Assembly (NCBI GenBank): GCA_029747015.1
Contig: JAKOGI010003118.1
Span: forward strand, 1 to 64,000
Direction of reading: 5' to 3'
From: Carnegiea gigantea
Taxonomy: Eukaryota > Streptophyta > Magnoliopsida > Caryophyllales > Cactaceae
Length of the DNA stretch: 64,000 nt
Positions 11,078 to 21,356 of this stretch are shown piece by piece; position 1 is the first letter of the stretch, and each line of letters begins with the position of its first letter. Under the pieces are notes generated by a model. That model saw only the letters and a program-made list of their open reading frames with translations. It did no database searches and was not told where the DNA came from. Both the position numbers and the translations under genes were made by a program.

Positions 11078-11407
11078 ATGGATCTACTCGACACAGTGGA
11101 AAATCTCATCCCTATTTTATCAACTTCTCCTAGTCATGCTTCAACCAGGTACGTACCCTCTGGTGATTGCCAACCAAATTCAGGCAATGGTTATCCTCCT
11201 ATGAACCACTTGAACCCCGAATATAATTACTCCAACTCTGGGGGAAATGTCAATGGATCGGGGATACAAAAGAATGGAGATGTTAAGGTTCGAAATCACA
11301 GCCCGAAAACTGGACTACTGAATCTTAGTAGCATTGCCAGTAACAAGGGCAACGAGAGCCACCAGCAACTCCTTGGTGATGTTAACATAGCTAACCTCGG
11401 TCATTAG
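11078..11407 (+). CDS. Small protein with two Gly/Asn repeats, family member 3
   Basis: A single-exon gene of 109 codons. The N-terminus differs from the other members: residues 1-24 (MDLLDTVENLIPILSTSPSH...) are hydrophobic and amphipathic rather than Pro/Tyr-rich, without being a clear signal peptide. The first repeat, residues 51-73, reads NSGGNVNGSGIQKNGDVKV in its core and is the best match to member 1. A linker of about ten residues follows, then a decayed second repeat at about 86-106 that keeps N-x-GN, Q and GDVNIAN. The combination of new N-terminus and conserved repeat suggests that selection acts on the C-terminal module (inference). Function is unknown. Confidence 0.7.
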   Translation: MDLLDTVENLIPILSTSPSHASTRYVPSGDCQPNSGNGYPPMNHLNPEYNYSNSGGNVNGSGIQKNGDVKVRNHSPKTGLLNLSSIASNKGNESHQQLLGDVNIANLGH

Positions 11408-11670
11408 ATTATATATGAGTTAATTACCTAGTTGAACTTATTGATTGTATAAGCATGGTATCTCGTGGAACAGTGCTAGATGATGATGTGTAATAATACT
11501 AGAATTTTGAAGTGTCAATCTTCTTAGATTCATCATGATCACAGATGATCTTGTGTAATAATTCTTGTTCATCAAGAACGATGCATAAAAACAATCTTCA
11601 TTACCTGTTTCATTAACTTGATATGATATGTAGGCACCCCCCCCCCAAAAAAAGGACCCACCCTGACATA

Positions 11671-12003
11671 CGGTCTGCTCTTTTCGTTGGTCTTTTTCAA
11701 TTTATCAACTTCAATCAACTTTAACCAACTTTAACCTACTTCAATAAAAAATACCAACTTCAACCCAGTTCAATCCATTTCAAACAACTTCAACCTTCCC
11801 ATTTCAACCCACCTCCTTCAAAATTTAATTCTCACTATTTTAATCAACTTCACCCCATCATATAAAAAATATATCAACCTCAACCCACTTCAACTAATTT
11901 TAACCCACTTCAACAAAAAATATCAATTTCAACTCACTTCAACCTACCTCAACCAACTTCTTCCTGTTATTAACCTTAATTTACCCACGAAAGGAACAGG
12001 TCC
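11671..12003. mobile_element. Tourist/Harbinger-like MITE, copy 1 (333 bp)
   Basis: The left end is CGGTCTGCTCTTTTCGTTGG and the right end, on the other strand, is GGACCTGTTCCTTTCGTGGG, so the terminal repeats are about 20 bp and imperfect. The flanks are ATA on both sides (11668-11670, 12004-12006), a 3-bp target duplication. The interior is a run of degenerate 10-mers around CCCACTTCAA. Confidence 0.75.
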
Positions 12004-12181
12004 ATACTATGTAATGCTTTATTTTGCTACAATAAAACCAAGGGGCAACTCGCACTATCATCATAAGGCTTTTCTTAGCTTGTTACCCATCTCAATTTAG
12101 GGTGATGATATATCATATATTGTAGAAAGACATCTCTTAAATGTCTACTTTCAGCCGAAATCAAATGTTATATGATTTTAA

Positions 12182-12444
12182 GGGTTTGTTCTTTTCGTTG
12201 GTCTTTTCTAATTTATCAACTTCAATCTACGTTAACCAATTTCAATCAACTTCGATAAAAAATACCAACTTCAACCTATTTGAACCCACTTCAACCCATC
12301 ATATAAAAATATACCAACTTCAACCCATTTCAACCTACTTCAATTCACTTTAACAAAAAAATAGCAACTTCAATCCACTTCAACTGACATCAACCAACTT
12401 CACCATTTTACTAACCTCAATTCACCAACGAAAATAACAAGCCC
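12182..12444. mobile_element. Tourist/Harbinger-like MITE, copy 2 (263 bp)
   Basis: The ends are GGGTTTGTTCTTTTCGTTGG and, on the other strand, GGGCTTGTTATTTTCGTTGG: 20-bp terminal inverted repeats with two mismatches. The target duplication is TAA on both sides (12179-12181 and 12445-12447), the TWA target typical of PIF/Harbinger. The interior is made of CAACTTCAA-type repeats with no coding capacity. Confidence 0.85.
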
Positions 12445-13742
12445 TAAATCATCAAATTTTCAATAGTTAAGATTAATTATGAATCGTAAAACTTTAGTAT
12501 TCGTCAACTATGCCGACAAATAGAAAATGACACTCTAATTGGATCAATCCTATCTAAGGAGACATATCATATGAGTAATTTTATAAATATAAAAAAATAT
12601 TTATAAAAAAGATGATTTTACACCATTTATCAGTTTCAATATTCTTTCACTAGGCAATGATATCCTTTTTTTAATAAAAAAGTGCAACACATAATAATAT
12701 AATGTTTAAACTCAAACAAAATACTTAAGAGGTGTCTTGTGGTAAAACATTTATAATTCTGGCTCAATTTATTCTCAGCTCAACTTAATCGCATCCATGA
12801 TCCACAGACAACTTTCCCCTTTGAACCCCTTTTTTTAGAGGGAGTGACAGGAGACTCAAAGATCAATGCATGCATGAATCGGAATATTGGATGAAGGCTT
12901 CATGTAACAACTCCTATAACTTTGACAAGTTGACGAATCTTAACGAGTTGAAGGATGCTCAAATGGGCTGATTCGGCCTGCACCCAGGAAGCCCAAAATG
13001 TCTCAATGTACCATAAAGAACAAATTGGATCATCTCGACCCATAAACCACAAGAGCTGGCCCATCAGCCCAAAAATGAATAACTTTTTATAAACCTATCA
13101 CATGAATACCACCTCAAGCCCTCCAAAGATAAAATATGGTGAATGTTATCCGGGAACCAACTTTTAGAAGCAACACCAAGACATAGTTATTTAAGAATCT
13201 TATCCGGATTAGTCTTACAAATTCCCCTAATCTTTGACTGAGCATAAATATATACCTATAATCAATACTACCACTTAAGTTTAACCATTATATATCTAAA
13301 CATTCTGGAGTATAACCTTTGAATTATCCGTTAATGCTGGCAAAGTACCATCAAAATGTAATTATTTGACATCATTTGAACATTTAAAAAAAAAGAATTG
13401 ATGCAATAATAGATTTTTTCGTGTGGATATTCTGATTCTATTATACGAACACTTGATTTTCATTCTTACGTAACCTAATCCTGTTTGTGTTGATTGGACC
13501 GTGTTGGTTGGACCACAAATAAGAGTTTCTCTGAATTTTTAGTGTGATTCTAATCCGAACATTTGTCACCACAAATCTTAAGATTAATCGTTTGCACGAT
13601 TCTTGTCTACTTGTCTCTTTCTAACTCGGTGCAATTCAAGCAATTGAGATGTAAACGAATCAAGCATAATATGAAAAGAAATCACCAAGTGTACTTAACT
13701 AAATCCTAGTTGGAAATGCTTTCTTTTGGATCGGATGCACTT

Positions 13743-13757
13743 ATGTTGATATAAAAG
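13743..13757 (+). promoter_or_regulatory. Core promoter of small repeat-protein gene 4
   Basis: TATAAAAG at 13750-13757 lies 68 bases upstream of the ATG and is directly preceded by TATGTTG. The same word precedes the TATA box of gene 1, and GGTAGA follows the TATA box in both genes. Confidence 0.6.
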
Positions 13758-13824
13758 GTAGACCTCCTCCTCTTATTCTTAAGTAGGAGGATAACAAACA
13801 CCAAAAACAATACACTATAACACC

Positions 13825-14244
13825 ATGCAGAATCCTTCTGGTAGTACTAACACTACTACTACTAATCAAGGAAGATTTACTCCTAATCTTGATTATGGTT
13901 TTAGTCTCCCTCTTAACCCTTCTCTACCCTTTTCTCCCTTCAGTAATTTCCCTCTTCCAAATGCAAACTTTGGCTCTCCTAGACCATTTTACCCTTGTGC
14001 TTTGGGCAATTTCCCATTTAACCAGCCTCAAGGAGGGAATGTGTTCAACTCAGGGAGTAACACCAACGGGTCAATAGCGTCCGGAAGACAAATAAATGGG
14101 GATGTCAAGGTGGGCAACCACACCAAGAAGTCGAAACGTTTCAAAATTGGGAAAGTTGGTGGCAATCATGGCAACCAGGGAGGTGTTCAGGAGTGTGGCA
14201 ACACTAAGGTAGGAGATGTTGGTGGCAAGCTGAAGACCAAATAA
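13825..14244 (+). CDS. Small Pro/Phe-rich protein with two Gly/Asn repeats, family member 4
   Basis: A single-exon gene of 139 codons, the longest member. Residues 1-70 are rich in Asn, Thr, Pro and Phe (low complexity). The first repeat, residues 73-98, has a three-residue insertion (IAS) and ends SGRQINGDVKVGN. A basic linker (HTKKSKRFK, about 99-107) could act as a nuclear localisation or nucleic-acid contact patch. The second repeat, about 108-131, reads KVGGNHGNQGGVQECGNTKV in its core and matches the second repeat of member 1 (VGGNH...G.Q...G...GD). A GGKLKTK tail closes the protein. No signal peptide is visible. The start is supported by the TATA box and by the MQ start shared with members 1 and 2. 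Confidence 0.75.
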   Translation: MQNPSGSTNTTTTNQGRFTPNLDYGFSLPLNPSLPFSPFSNFPLPNANFGSPRPFYPCALGNFPFNQPQGGNVFNSGSNTNGSIASGRQINGDVKVGNHTKKSKRFKIGKVGGNHGNQGGVQECGNTKVGDVGGKLKTK

Positions 14245-15295
14245 TTAAGATGGAAATTTATCAGTTTGTTGTTCTCTTTTTTCTTTTTCTTTTTTCTTTT
14301 TTTTGGGAAGGCATCGAGGGACTAGAGCTTATATAAAAGTGTTACGTGTAATTGTGTCAACTTTAGGAAAGAATAATAAGACTATATGTCGTAGATTATG
14401 TATTATGCAATACTAATCTCCTGTATTTTTATTGGATTTTCTCATATGGCCTATCGATCGTTCATGTTTAGGAATCTACGCTTAGAAGTGGTATTAATAT
14501 GAATGGCTTGATCTAGGAACCTTTCAATAGCTAAAGAACAAGTTCTTATTAAAAGTCCTTGACTATTGGGAGTGACCGATATTTACCTCTGCCACCAAAT
14601 AACATTTGCACGGTGTGGATTATTATTAATCTAATCAGAAGTAATAGATTAACAAAATTCGAAGGTGCAACGACTATTATCCACTTTCCTATCCTTTTTT
14701 GGGGGGGGGGGGAGACAGACCCAACTCCGGGGCCTTGAGCTGATAACAACAACAACCTCTCTTAGTGTAGGTCTCGCCTTATATGATATGTAGCTATGTG
14801 TGCTAATAGGTAAGACTTTGTCACCATTTGCCTCGAGAACTTTGAGGATTTTTTCTAATGAAAATTTCGCACTGAATAGTCACTCTAATCACCAACTAAG
14901 TACCTCAATTTAATTGCCTCAAATCTTCCAGTTGTTGACTGCTATGAATCAGATTGTGAGCTAAAGTAATTATTCAAAAGATATATTTTCAACCCCAATC
15001 TTAAAAATTAAAATGACCCAATTAGAATGAACAGCCTTAAGTATACATTAGTAAGGTAAATCTCATCAGCAACAATGTCACAGGGGTGCATATGACAACC
15101 TTATTAAGCTTGACTACTGCAAGGGTACATACATTTTAACTAAATCACCAAAAATAAGTTTGTTTACAAGGCCATTAATCACATCATTAGGCCCTTCAAA
15201 CTCCAGAAGACCAAATTTCAACTCTTTCACGTACTGATTCATTCATCCTCGTACAAACTTCATCTCTTTAATTTCGACTTGCTAAAAAGATATTC
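14245..15295. other. Intergenic region between family member 4 and the aldolase gene
   Basis: T/C-rich tract directly after gene 4 (about 14275-14305), a T-run/G-run near 14696-14712, otherwise AT-rich sequence. The right end should hold the aldolase 3' UTR, since that gene reads leftward and stops at 15296. No gene seen. Confidence 0.6.
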
Positions 15296-17691
15296 TTAGT
15301 ATGTGTAGCCCTTGACGAACATGCCCTTCTTGGCCTCTTCGGATTCACCCTCACCGGTGTACTTTCCGAGCTGAGCCAGAGAGTTAGCCCTGGCACGGAC
15401 CAACAAGGTTTCTTGTGCGGCCTTGACATTCTCGGGCCTTCCTGCCCAGGTCTTCAAGCAGGTGTTTTGGAGGGCTCTGGCGTAGGAGAAAGACACGTGC
15501 CATGGGTGTGGCTTCTGGTTCATTGCATTCAAGTTCTCGGTTGCCTCCACTTCAGATTGACCACCAGACAAGAACTGCCCAAGCAACCAACCATAATCGC
15601 AACCACAATCTTAGGAACAAAAATGAACGAGTCAACTTCGAAAAAATGTAAGAAGGATAGGATAGGATGACTTGCCATAATTCCGGGGACAGCAGGGGGC
15701 ACTCTGTTGTATAGGAGCCTGAGGGTGTAGTCGGCAACTTGTTGAGGGGAGGCCTTTTCCTTGCTCTCAGCACCAGGGGTAACCATGCTGGGTTTGAGGA
15801 GAATACCCTCAAACATCACATTGTTCTCTGCCAAGTAGAAGAACACCTCTGCCCAAACCTTCTGTGCAACCTCGAATGTCCTCTCGATTCCATGGTCACC
15901 ATCAAGCAGGATCTCTGGCTCCACAATTGGAACCAACCCATTGTCCTGTGTTTAACGAGATAGAATCGACACAATTTCCCACAGTAAGTACGAATCCCAC
16001 AAGATTGAGAACTTTGATAAATAAGATCACTGATTTTATCATACAGATGAGTTTGGGTTGGTTTTTCCTTACTTGGGTAATAGCAGCATAGCGAGCAAGA
16101 CCCCAAGCTGCTTCCTTCACTGCCAAGGCGGATGGCCCGTTGGGAATGCTGACGACAGTACGCCTATATCACGCCAAAAATCCAATTTGAACGTCAAAAT
16201 GGCATGTACCAGTCAATCTGACATGGGTACTTGAGTGAGATGATGAACATACCATTTGGCAAAGCGGGCACCCTGCTGGTAGTAGGCAGCAGAGCGGGAA
16301 GCAAGGCCGTCAAGACCTTGGCACCATGACTCGTTGTTTGAACCAGGGAGTGGCACCAAACCCTGAATTATCACACATTTCCGAGGACATGAATCAAATT
16401 TCATGAAATACAGTTTTGCTGTAAACTTGACTAACTTGCAAGAGCAGTCAGTAATCAAATATAAGCAGATAGCAATGTGAAGTGCCCAGCCAACCTTGTC
16501 AACTTTGATACCAGGAACAATTCCTTGCTCATTGAGAACATCAACCATCTTCTTGCCATCAGTGGTGGTCTGGTAGAGAGTCTCCTCAAAGAGGATGGCA
16601 CCAGAGATGTACTGGCCAAGGCCAGGGGCAGTGACAAGGAGGGTTCGGTAGGCTTGTCGGTTGGCCTCAGTGTTCTCTAGCCCGATTGAGGCTAGGCGTT
16701 TCCCACAGGTAGCGTTGGACTCATCCATGGCCAGGATTCCACGCCCAGGAGATGCAACAGTTTTCTGCATTCATACCCCACAAAACAAAGTCCTTCAGAA
16801 AATTTTCCATTGTTTTTAACCGGTTGAAGTACTACTAATGGAACTTCCTATACTAGTGACTTTGTTACTGAGTAAGTGTTGACAGCAAATCATTAACATG
16901 AAAGTTTTGATGACAATGAGAGAGTTGCCAAGAATACTGTACTTTCAGTGAGGATTTACTGATAAAGATGAACCAAAGTTGTAAGTTCTGACAAGATTAT
17001 GCAGTTGCAAAGTACTCCTGGCATTAGATATTTCCCTTGGATTTGAATTAGAAGCCATTAAATTCTGATTTTTATTTATTTATCAACAATAATGATCAGA
17101 CATACAGTAGCATAGTATGTGGGGCAAGCAAATCAGATACCTCTTATTAAGATTATTTCTTTAGCATATGATTCTGAATTCTCATTCACTTTAGATAAGC
17201 CAACCCCTTAGGCACAGCTCACACTCTCAATATCAATATTTTCCTCTCCTTTCTTTCTGTTTCTCTCTCTATTTTCCTTATTATTTTTTATTTTCTCCCC
17301 CATCTAGGGGCTCAATCTAGGCAAAGTGACAATCTAGATGGAGAAGCATGGGGAAGCAAAAGGAGAACTACCCTTCTGGGTATCCGGCCCCATCTCCTGA
17401 AACAGGAGCTGGGGCCGGAAACCCATCAAACCATCCCTATGATGGCTATCAACATGTTCCCTTTGAGATGAGGGATCCGCAAATACAGCAAAAAGAGGCG
17501 GTTAAAGGTTAACATACCGCAGTCTTGACAAGTTCATCAGCATAGGAGCTGGCAGCCCGGACAGTGAAAGAAGAGGGACCAGAGGGGTGGCACCTGACTT
17601 TAGCGACAGAAGGAAGGCGGAGGCTCTGGCCCTTGAGGAAGTTAGACTTTTCAAGCACAGGAGAGGTCTTCAAAAGAGAAGCTGATGCCAT
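15296..17691 (-). CDS. FBA: Fructose-bisphosphate aldolase, class I, chloroplast precursor
   Basis: It cleaves or forms fructose 1,6-bisphosphate (and sedoheptulose bisphosphate) in the Calvin cycle and plastid glycolysis. There are six coding exons: 17518-17691, 16495-16764, 16253-16362, 16073-16163, 15676-15945 and 15296-15574. The joined product has 397 residues, the usual length of the plastid isoform. Residues 1-47 or so form a Ser/Lys-rich transit peptide ending near TVRA before [12 protein letters not shown]. The Schiff-base lysine lies in [15 protein letters not shown] (about K266), and the C-terminal KGYTY tyrosine is present. Intron 5 (15575-15675) starts with GC rather than GT (ATG followed by GCAAGT). 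An in-frame ATG 30 bases upstream (17721) would add ten residues; I chose 17691 because plant homologues start MAS-SLL. Intron 1 carries an antisense open frame at 17348-17512. The promoter has G-boxes. Confidence 0.96.
17348..17512 (+). CDS. Antisense 54-codon open frame inside aldolase intron 1 (possible captured exon)
   Basis: An uninterrupted frame starts ATGGGGAAGC and ends GGTTAA. The product begins [20 protein letters not shown] and is rich in Pro, Gly, Tyr and Gln, with no membrane segment. Its GC content is clearly higher than that of the surrounding intron, and a pyrimidine-rich leader-like stretch precedes it (about 17230-17310). The end AAAGGTTAAC also has the form of a splice donor, so this may be a first exon captured from another gene rather than a complete gene. 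It ends only five bases from the aldolase exon-1 donor. I do not recognise the sequence. Confidence 0.35.
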   Translation: MGKQKENYPSGYPAPSPETGAGAGNPSNHPYDGYQHVPFEMRDPQIQQKEAVKG

Positions 17692-17829
17692 TGTTTCCTG
17701 CACTGACTGTGTAATGCACAAGAGGCAGATAGACTGAAAGAAAAGCAGCTAAGCAAAGCAGCCCTCCAAAATCTTTATCTCCTCTTGGCAAGCTCTAACC
17801 ACACACCCTCTAAATGCTCACTACTACAA

Positions 17830-18223
17830 TTTATATAACAGCACTATCCTTTTTCCTGCAGCTTATCAGAGGGATATCCCAATTGAGGCTCTCGTACCTC
17901 GGCCAATGAGGGTCCACCACGTGGATGATAATCCCTGCTTACTTGGCAAATCTCGGCCTCGAGTTTTGATTACTGCCCACCTCAAGAAAAACAAATGAAG
18001 GCCAAAAGAAAAAAATCAGCGATTTTTCTCAAACTGATAAATGAAATCAAGTGTGTAACGTCTCTGTGAAAGGTGACTATGAGGCTGTGATCATTCTTCT
18101 GATCGTCTTTTCGTACCTTGGGCCAATGGTAATCACTGGATTTTGAGGGGTTGCTGATCTCCCAAGATTGGACGGTTGATATGCTGCCATGTCAAATCAG
18201 AGATTAAGCCTCATGCCACGTGG
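17830..18223 (-). promoter_or_regulatory. Aldolase promoter: TATA box, CCAAT and two G-boxes
   Basis: On the minus strand TATATAAA (17830-17837) lies about 140 bases upstream of the start codon. Farther upstream are CGTACCTCGGCCAATG (17893-17908), a perfect palindromic G-box CCACGTGG (17917-17924) and an adjacent GATAATCC I-box-like site. A second set follows: CGTACCTTGGGCCAATG (18112-18128) and another CCACGTGG at 18216-18223. Both G-boxes are followed by ATGA on the + strand. G-box plus I-box is the classic light-responsive pair of photosynthetic genes, which fits a plastid aldolase. Confidence 0.7.
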
Positions 18224-18809
18224 ATGAAGCATCAACGTCTAATCAAGGGTGTGGGACCCCATAGTGAGCCCCTGTTTTTCTTGCCTGTGATAATTCCAGA
18301 ATCACTGAGGCATTCAGCATCACTGGTATTGATGCCAAACAGCATTTTGGCGACAACAGAAAGCTTCCCCTCACACGTTTGTGCATTAACCATCTATGCA
18401 TTTGAGCTTGCAAATCAGGGTCTTTCTTACCAATATCAAGACCCACAAATAATAATATTCATCCATGCAAGTAGTCAGTATTTTATTGGTCCGCTTTGAA
18501 AATTTTTGGCCAGGACTTTTTCGAATATGTCTGAAATTTAGGAGAAAGGAGTAGAGTTCAGACTTTGTCAGTTCTGAAAATTCTCGTATCTGAATTTTTG
18601 TGAGAAGAAGAAATGAACAAAGCAAAAATAATTGACACTGTTGGAGAGCTTTTACACAGGATCATTTCCTCGTTCCTCCCACGGACAAAATCAGAAGCTA
18701 AAACAAGTCTACAAAACTCCACTAGTAAATGCGCCTATGGTGAGAGAACCAACCTACTGACTGCAAGTAGATGAAAAATCTAAGCGAAGTTTCAAAGGGA
18801 ACAAACGTG
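18224..18809. other. Spacer between aldolase promoter and the acidic-protein gene
   Basis: No gene is recognised. It should contain the distal aldolase promoter and the 3' UTR of the minus-strand gene that stops at 18810. Open frames are short and not conserved-looking. Confidence 0.55.
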
Positions 18810-19571
18810 TCATTTTACATCCTGCGCAAGAGAAAGATCACCAAGACCAGTAATGAGATCATCCACTGAAACATTCACAAAGTTTTCCAATGATGTTGGA
18901 GCATCAACAGTTGATTCGGTCGAAGGTGGAATTTCGCAAAGGGCCTTGTTCAATTCTGCTGTGAACTCATCTTCCTCGTCAGGAATCTCAAGATCCCAGA
19001 CTTTGAAGAGGTCTTCCGATGAAGGCTCCAGCTCGTCCGTTGTAAAACTCGAGTGCAAACCCGAATCAGGGCTTTCTTCTTTTACACTGTCCTCAGTATA
19101 ATGTGGCTGAAAGACGCTCTTGAGACGTCCTTTTCCCCTTGCCCTGCGTTTTCTATTTCCCACCATCAAATCATCATCATCTTCTTCTTCCTCTTCTTCT
19201 TCTGAACTGCCCAAGCTTTCAGCTTCTCCAATGTCACCATCTATGAGATCCTCATCTTCATCAGATCCTCTACGAAATCCTAGACTTTCTACATTTGATC
19301 TAGAATGAAGAATCTCATCATTAGCTGTTTGCCCGACGCTCTCAGCCACAGCAGAATCTGGCCCTCCTGGATGAGAACCGAGAATCTCCAGTAACACATC
19401 TTGAACAGAGCTCCAATCTGTCTCAGTGGAGTCCGCATCCTTATTAAGGCAAGAATCTGCCCAGGCTACCTCTTCAGGCAAGAGTGCCTCTTCATTGAAG
19501 TCGGAGTTCAGAGAATCCACAAGGAGAGAATAGACAGAGTCTTCGTTCATTTCATCATCCACAGCAGCCAT
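18810..19571 (-). CDS. Acidic protein with NLS-like basic patch, unknown function
   Basis: One coding exon of 253 codons from the ATG at 19571. The protein is strongly acidic: a run of Glu and Asp at 124-134 is followed at once by a basic patch NRKRRARGKGRLK (139-151) that looks like a nuclear localisation signal. The N-terminus (MAAVDDEMNEDSVYSLLVDS) and the C-terminus (about 200-253, with LENFVNVSVDDLITGLGDLS) have helix-like hydrophobic spacing and may be the conserved parts. TATTGTAG followed by GC sits directly before the ATG, so the frame upstream of it is probably the end of a leader intron. A matching donor, CTTAAG then GTAAATG, lies at 20940/20941, giving a leader intron of about 1.37 kb. 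I do not recognise a named domain; a nuclear role is inference. Confidence 0.8.
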   Translation of the reverse strand: MAAVDDEMNEDSVYSLLVDSLNSDFNEEALLPEEVAWADSCLNKDADSTETDWSSVQDVLLEILGSHPGGPDSAVAESVGQTANDEILHSRSNVESLGFRRGSDEDEDLIDGDIGEAESLGSSEEEEEEEDDDDLMVGNRKRRARGKGRLKSVFQPHYTEDSVKEESPDSGLHSSFTTDELEPSSEDLFKVWDLEIPDEEDEFTAELNKALCEIPPSTESTVDAPTSLENFVNVSVDDLITGLGDLSLAQDVK

Positions 19572-19573
19572 GC

Positions 19574-21180
19574 CTACAATATACCAGCCAACAGGGAATT
19601 CCAACAATGGAGATGTCAACGGATGAAAGTGTAACAAAATGAACCTTCAGGACACCTGCAGGCAAACAATATACAGCAGAATGACATTAACCGTCCTCTT
19701 TGGGCATAACTTCAGAATTTTCACCATTACAATCACTTCAAAATCCAAATAAAAAGTGCCTTAATCTATGTGCACATAAAGAGCAAGCAGATCACAATCC
19801 AAAACAGCCAGCAATATGGTGCATTATCCATGGTCAACAACTCAATGCAGTGGATCCCGCTGAAGTGGAGCCCGGGGATCAACCATGGTCAATGAATAAA
19901 AATAGTTAATGGTACAAGATAAAACAAAAATGAAGAGTTAAAACACTACTAACGCTCCACAAACATTCTCCTGCAAAATTATTACAATATCAATCATTGC
20001 CGCCCTTCCAATGAAGAAAATATAAGGCTTACAATTTTTTTATTAGAACCTGTCTTTGCCATGGCACAAAGGAATGACAGAACTTAAGGAAGGGAACAAA
20101 CAAGACAGTAATTCTTATGTGTTACCTCAATTAACTAAAGTTCTCAGGATGCAGATCCAACCCTCTTCTTGTTAAGTAGATCAAGTATTGGGTTTCTCCT
20201 TGATTCAACTAAGTTCTTAGGACATATTAACTTCCCACATAGACTTCAGTTATATTTAGCAAATTCCCATATTATCACTTCTAATACACCGGAAGAAGCT
20301 CATCTTTTTCTAAAAGATCCAGTGGCATCCACTGTGTATCAACACATAACACACCAAATCAAAACTATCGTATCCTAAAGCAATAAGAGAGGCAACCAGA
20401 ATCGCGTAAACGGCACAAAGAAACACTTTCTTCTTCTATTTGTTCATCTGTACCCAAAACACTTGCAGCAATGCAAAATTCCTACTAATTGCGGATGGAC
20501 GCTCCAACCCAAGACGTATTATACTACATCAGAGCACATTTTATAGCTCTACCTCATCTTGAAACACAAACCACACTCATAAGGCATCAAATTGGCAGAT
20601 GTTTTACAGGAAACATATTATGATCACAGTCTCTAGGCCACTGCACAAGGTAAAAGATTGAACTTCTTTTCACAAAATCTTCAAGGTTAGCAATAAACAA
20701 AGTAATTAAAACCCCATGAGGAACAACAAAATGATCAACTCCAGACCAGCCAAAACCCTAAAATATCGTAACTTCGGCATTAAATTCACGAAAACCCTAA
20801 CTCTCATCAATCACATAAAAATAACCCATCAAAACCATCAAAAGTTCGCGCAAAAACAAAACCCAAAAAAAAAAAAAGTAGACAAGTAATCAAACAATGA
20901 ACTAATAGCTCGAATTTGAAATGAAAGCTAGAGCATTTACCTTAAGATTTCCGGCCAAAAAAATTCAAAACCCTGCAACCCCCTTTCTACGAATTGCTCT
21001 TTTATGAAGGAACTATAACGAATTTTACATCGAATTAACAGATTTTTGTTGCCAAAAACAGAAAGAAATGAGAAAGAAAACGAGAAGAAATTGGAATCAG
21101 GGCAGAACTTGAGAGATGAAAATCAATCGGTGATGACTGATGAGTGAGGAACCAAAATGTCTATTTTTGGCCCACACGAT
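19574..21180 (-). other. Leader intron and 5' UTR exon of the acidic-protein gene
   Basis: The intron (about 19574-20940) has a GTAAATG donor and a TATTGTAG acceptor. The 5' UTR exon runs from 20941 to roughly 21130-21180. Nothing else is recognised inside. Confidence 0.5.
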
Positions 21181-21283
21181 TCCGGCGTACGCTATTCGCT
21201 GCATATGCAAGGTTTCAATAAGGGCATTTTGGAGAAATTAAAACTTTCAAGGCTTCAAAAAACGAAGTGAAAACCCAAAAATG

Positions 21284-21356
21284 TTCCGCTGCCGGGACTC
21301 GAACCCGGGTCTCTCGGGTGAGAGCCGAGTATCCTAACCATCTAGACTACAACAGA
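21284..21356 (-). tRNA. tRNA-Glu (anticodon CTC)
   Basis: The cloverleaf is complete. The acceptor stem TCTGTTG pairs with CAGCGGA (two G-T wobbles), the anticodon stem CTCGG pairs with CCGAG, the loop CTCTCAC carries CTC, and the T-arm contains GGTTCGAGTCC. The discriminator base is A (21284). A run of five T follows on the minus strand at 21277-21281, a Pol III terminator. The length is 73 nt without intron. It matches the usual plant nuclear tRNA-Glu layout. Confidence 0.95.

Larger units (their letters stand above)
11408..13749. other. Intergenic region between family members 3 and 4
   Basis: It contains a C-run/A-run junction near 11640-11655 and two Tourist-like MITEs (11671-12003 and 12182-12444) made of CAACTTCAAC-type repeats. 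The rest is AT-rich. No gene is visible; the open frame at 12141-12353 lies inside the second MITE. Confidence 0.65.

Noticed and set aside
12141..12353. 70-codon frame rich in Ser/Thr/Asn
   Set aside because: It lies inside a Tourist-like MITE and reads its 10-bp repeats.
18810..19637. Longer start (275 codons) for the acidic protein
   Set aside because: The extra 22 residues precede a good intron acceptor (TATTGTAG) directly before the ATG at 19571, and a matching donor exists at 20940, so the extension is probably intron.
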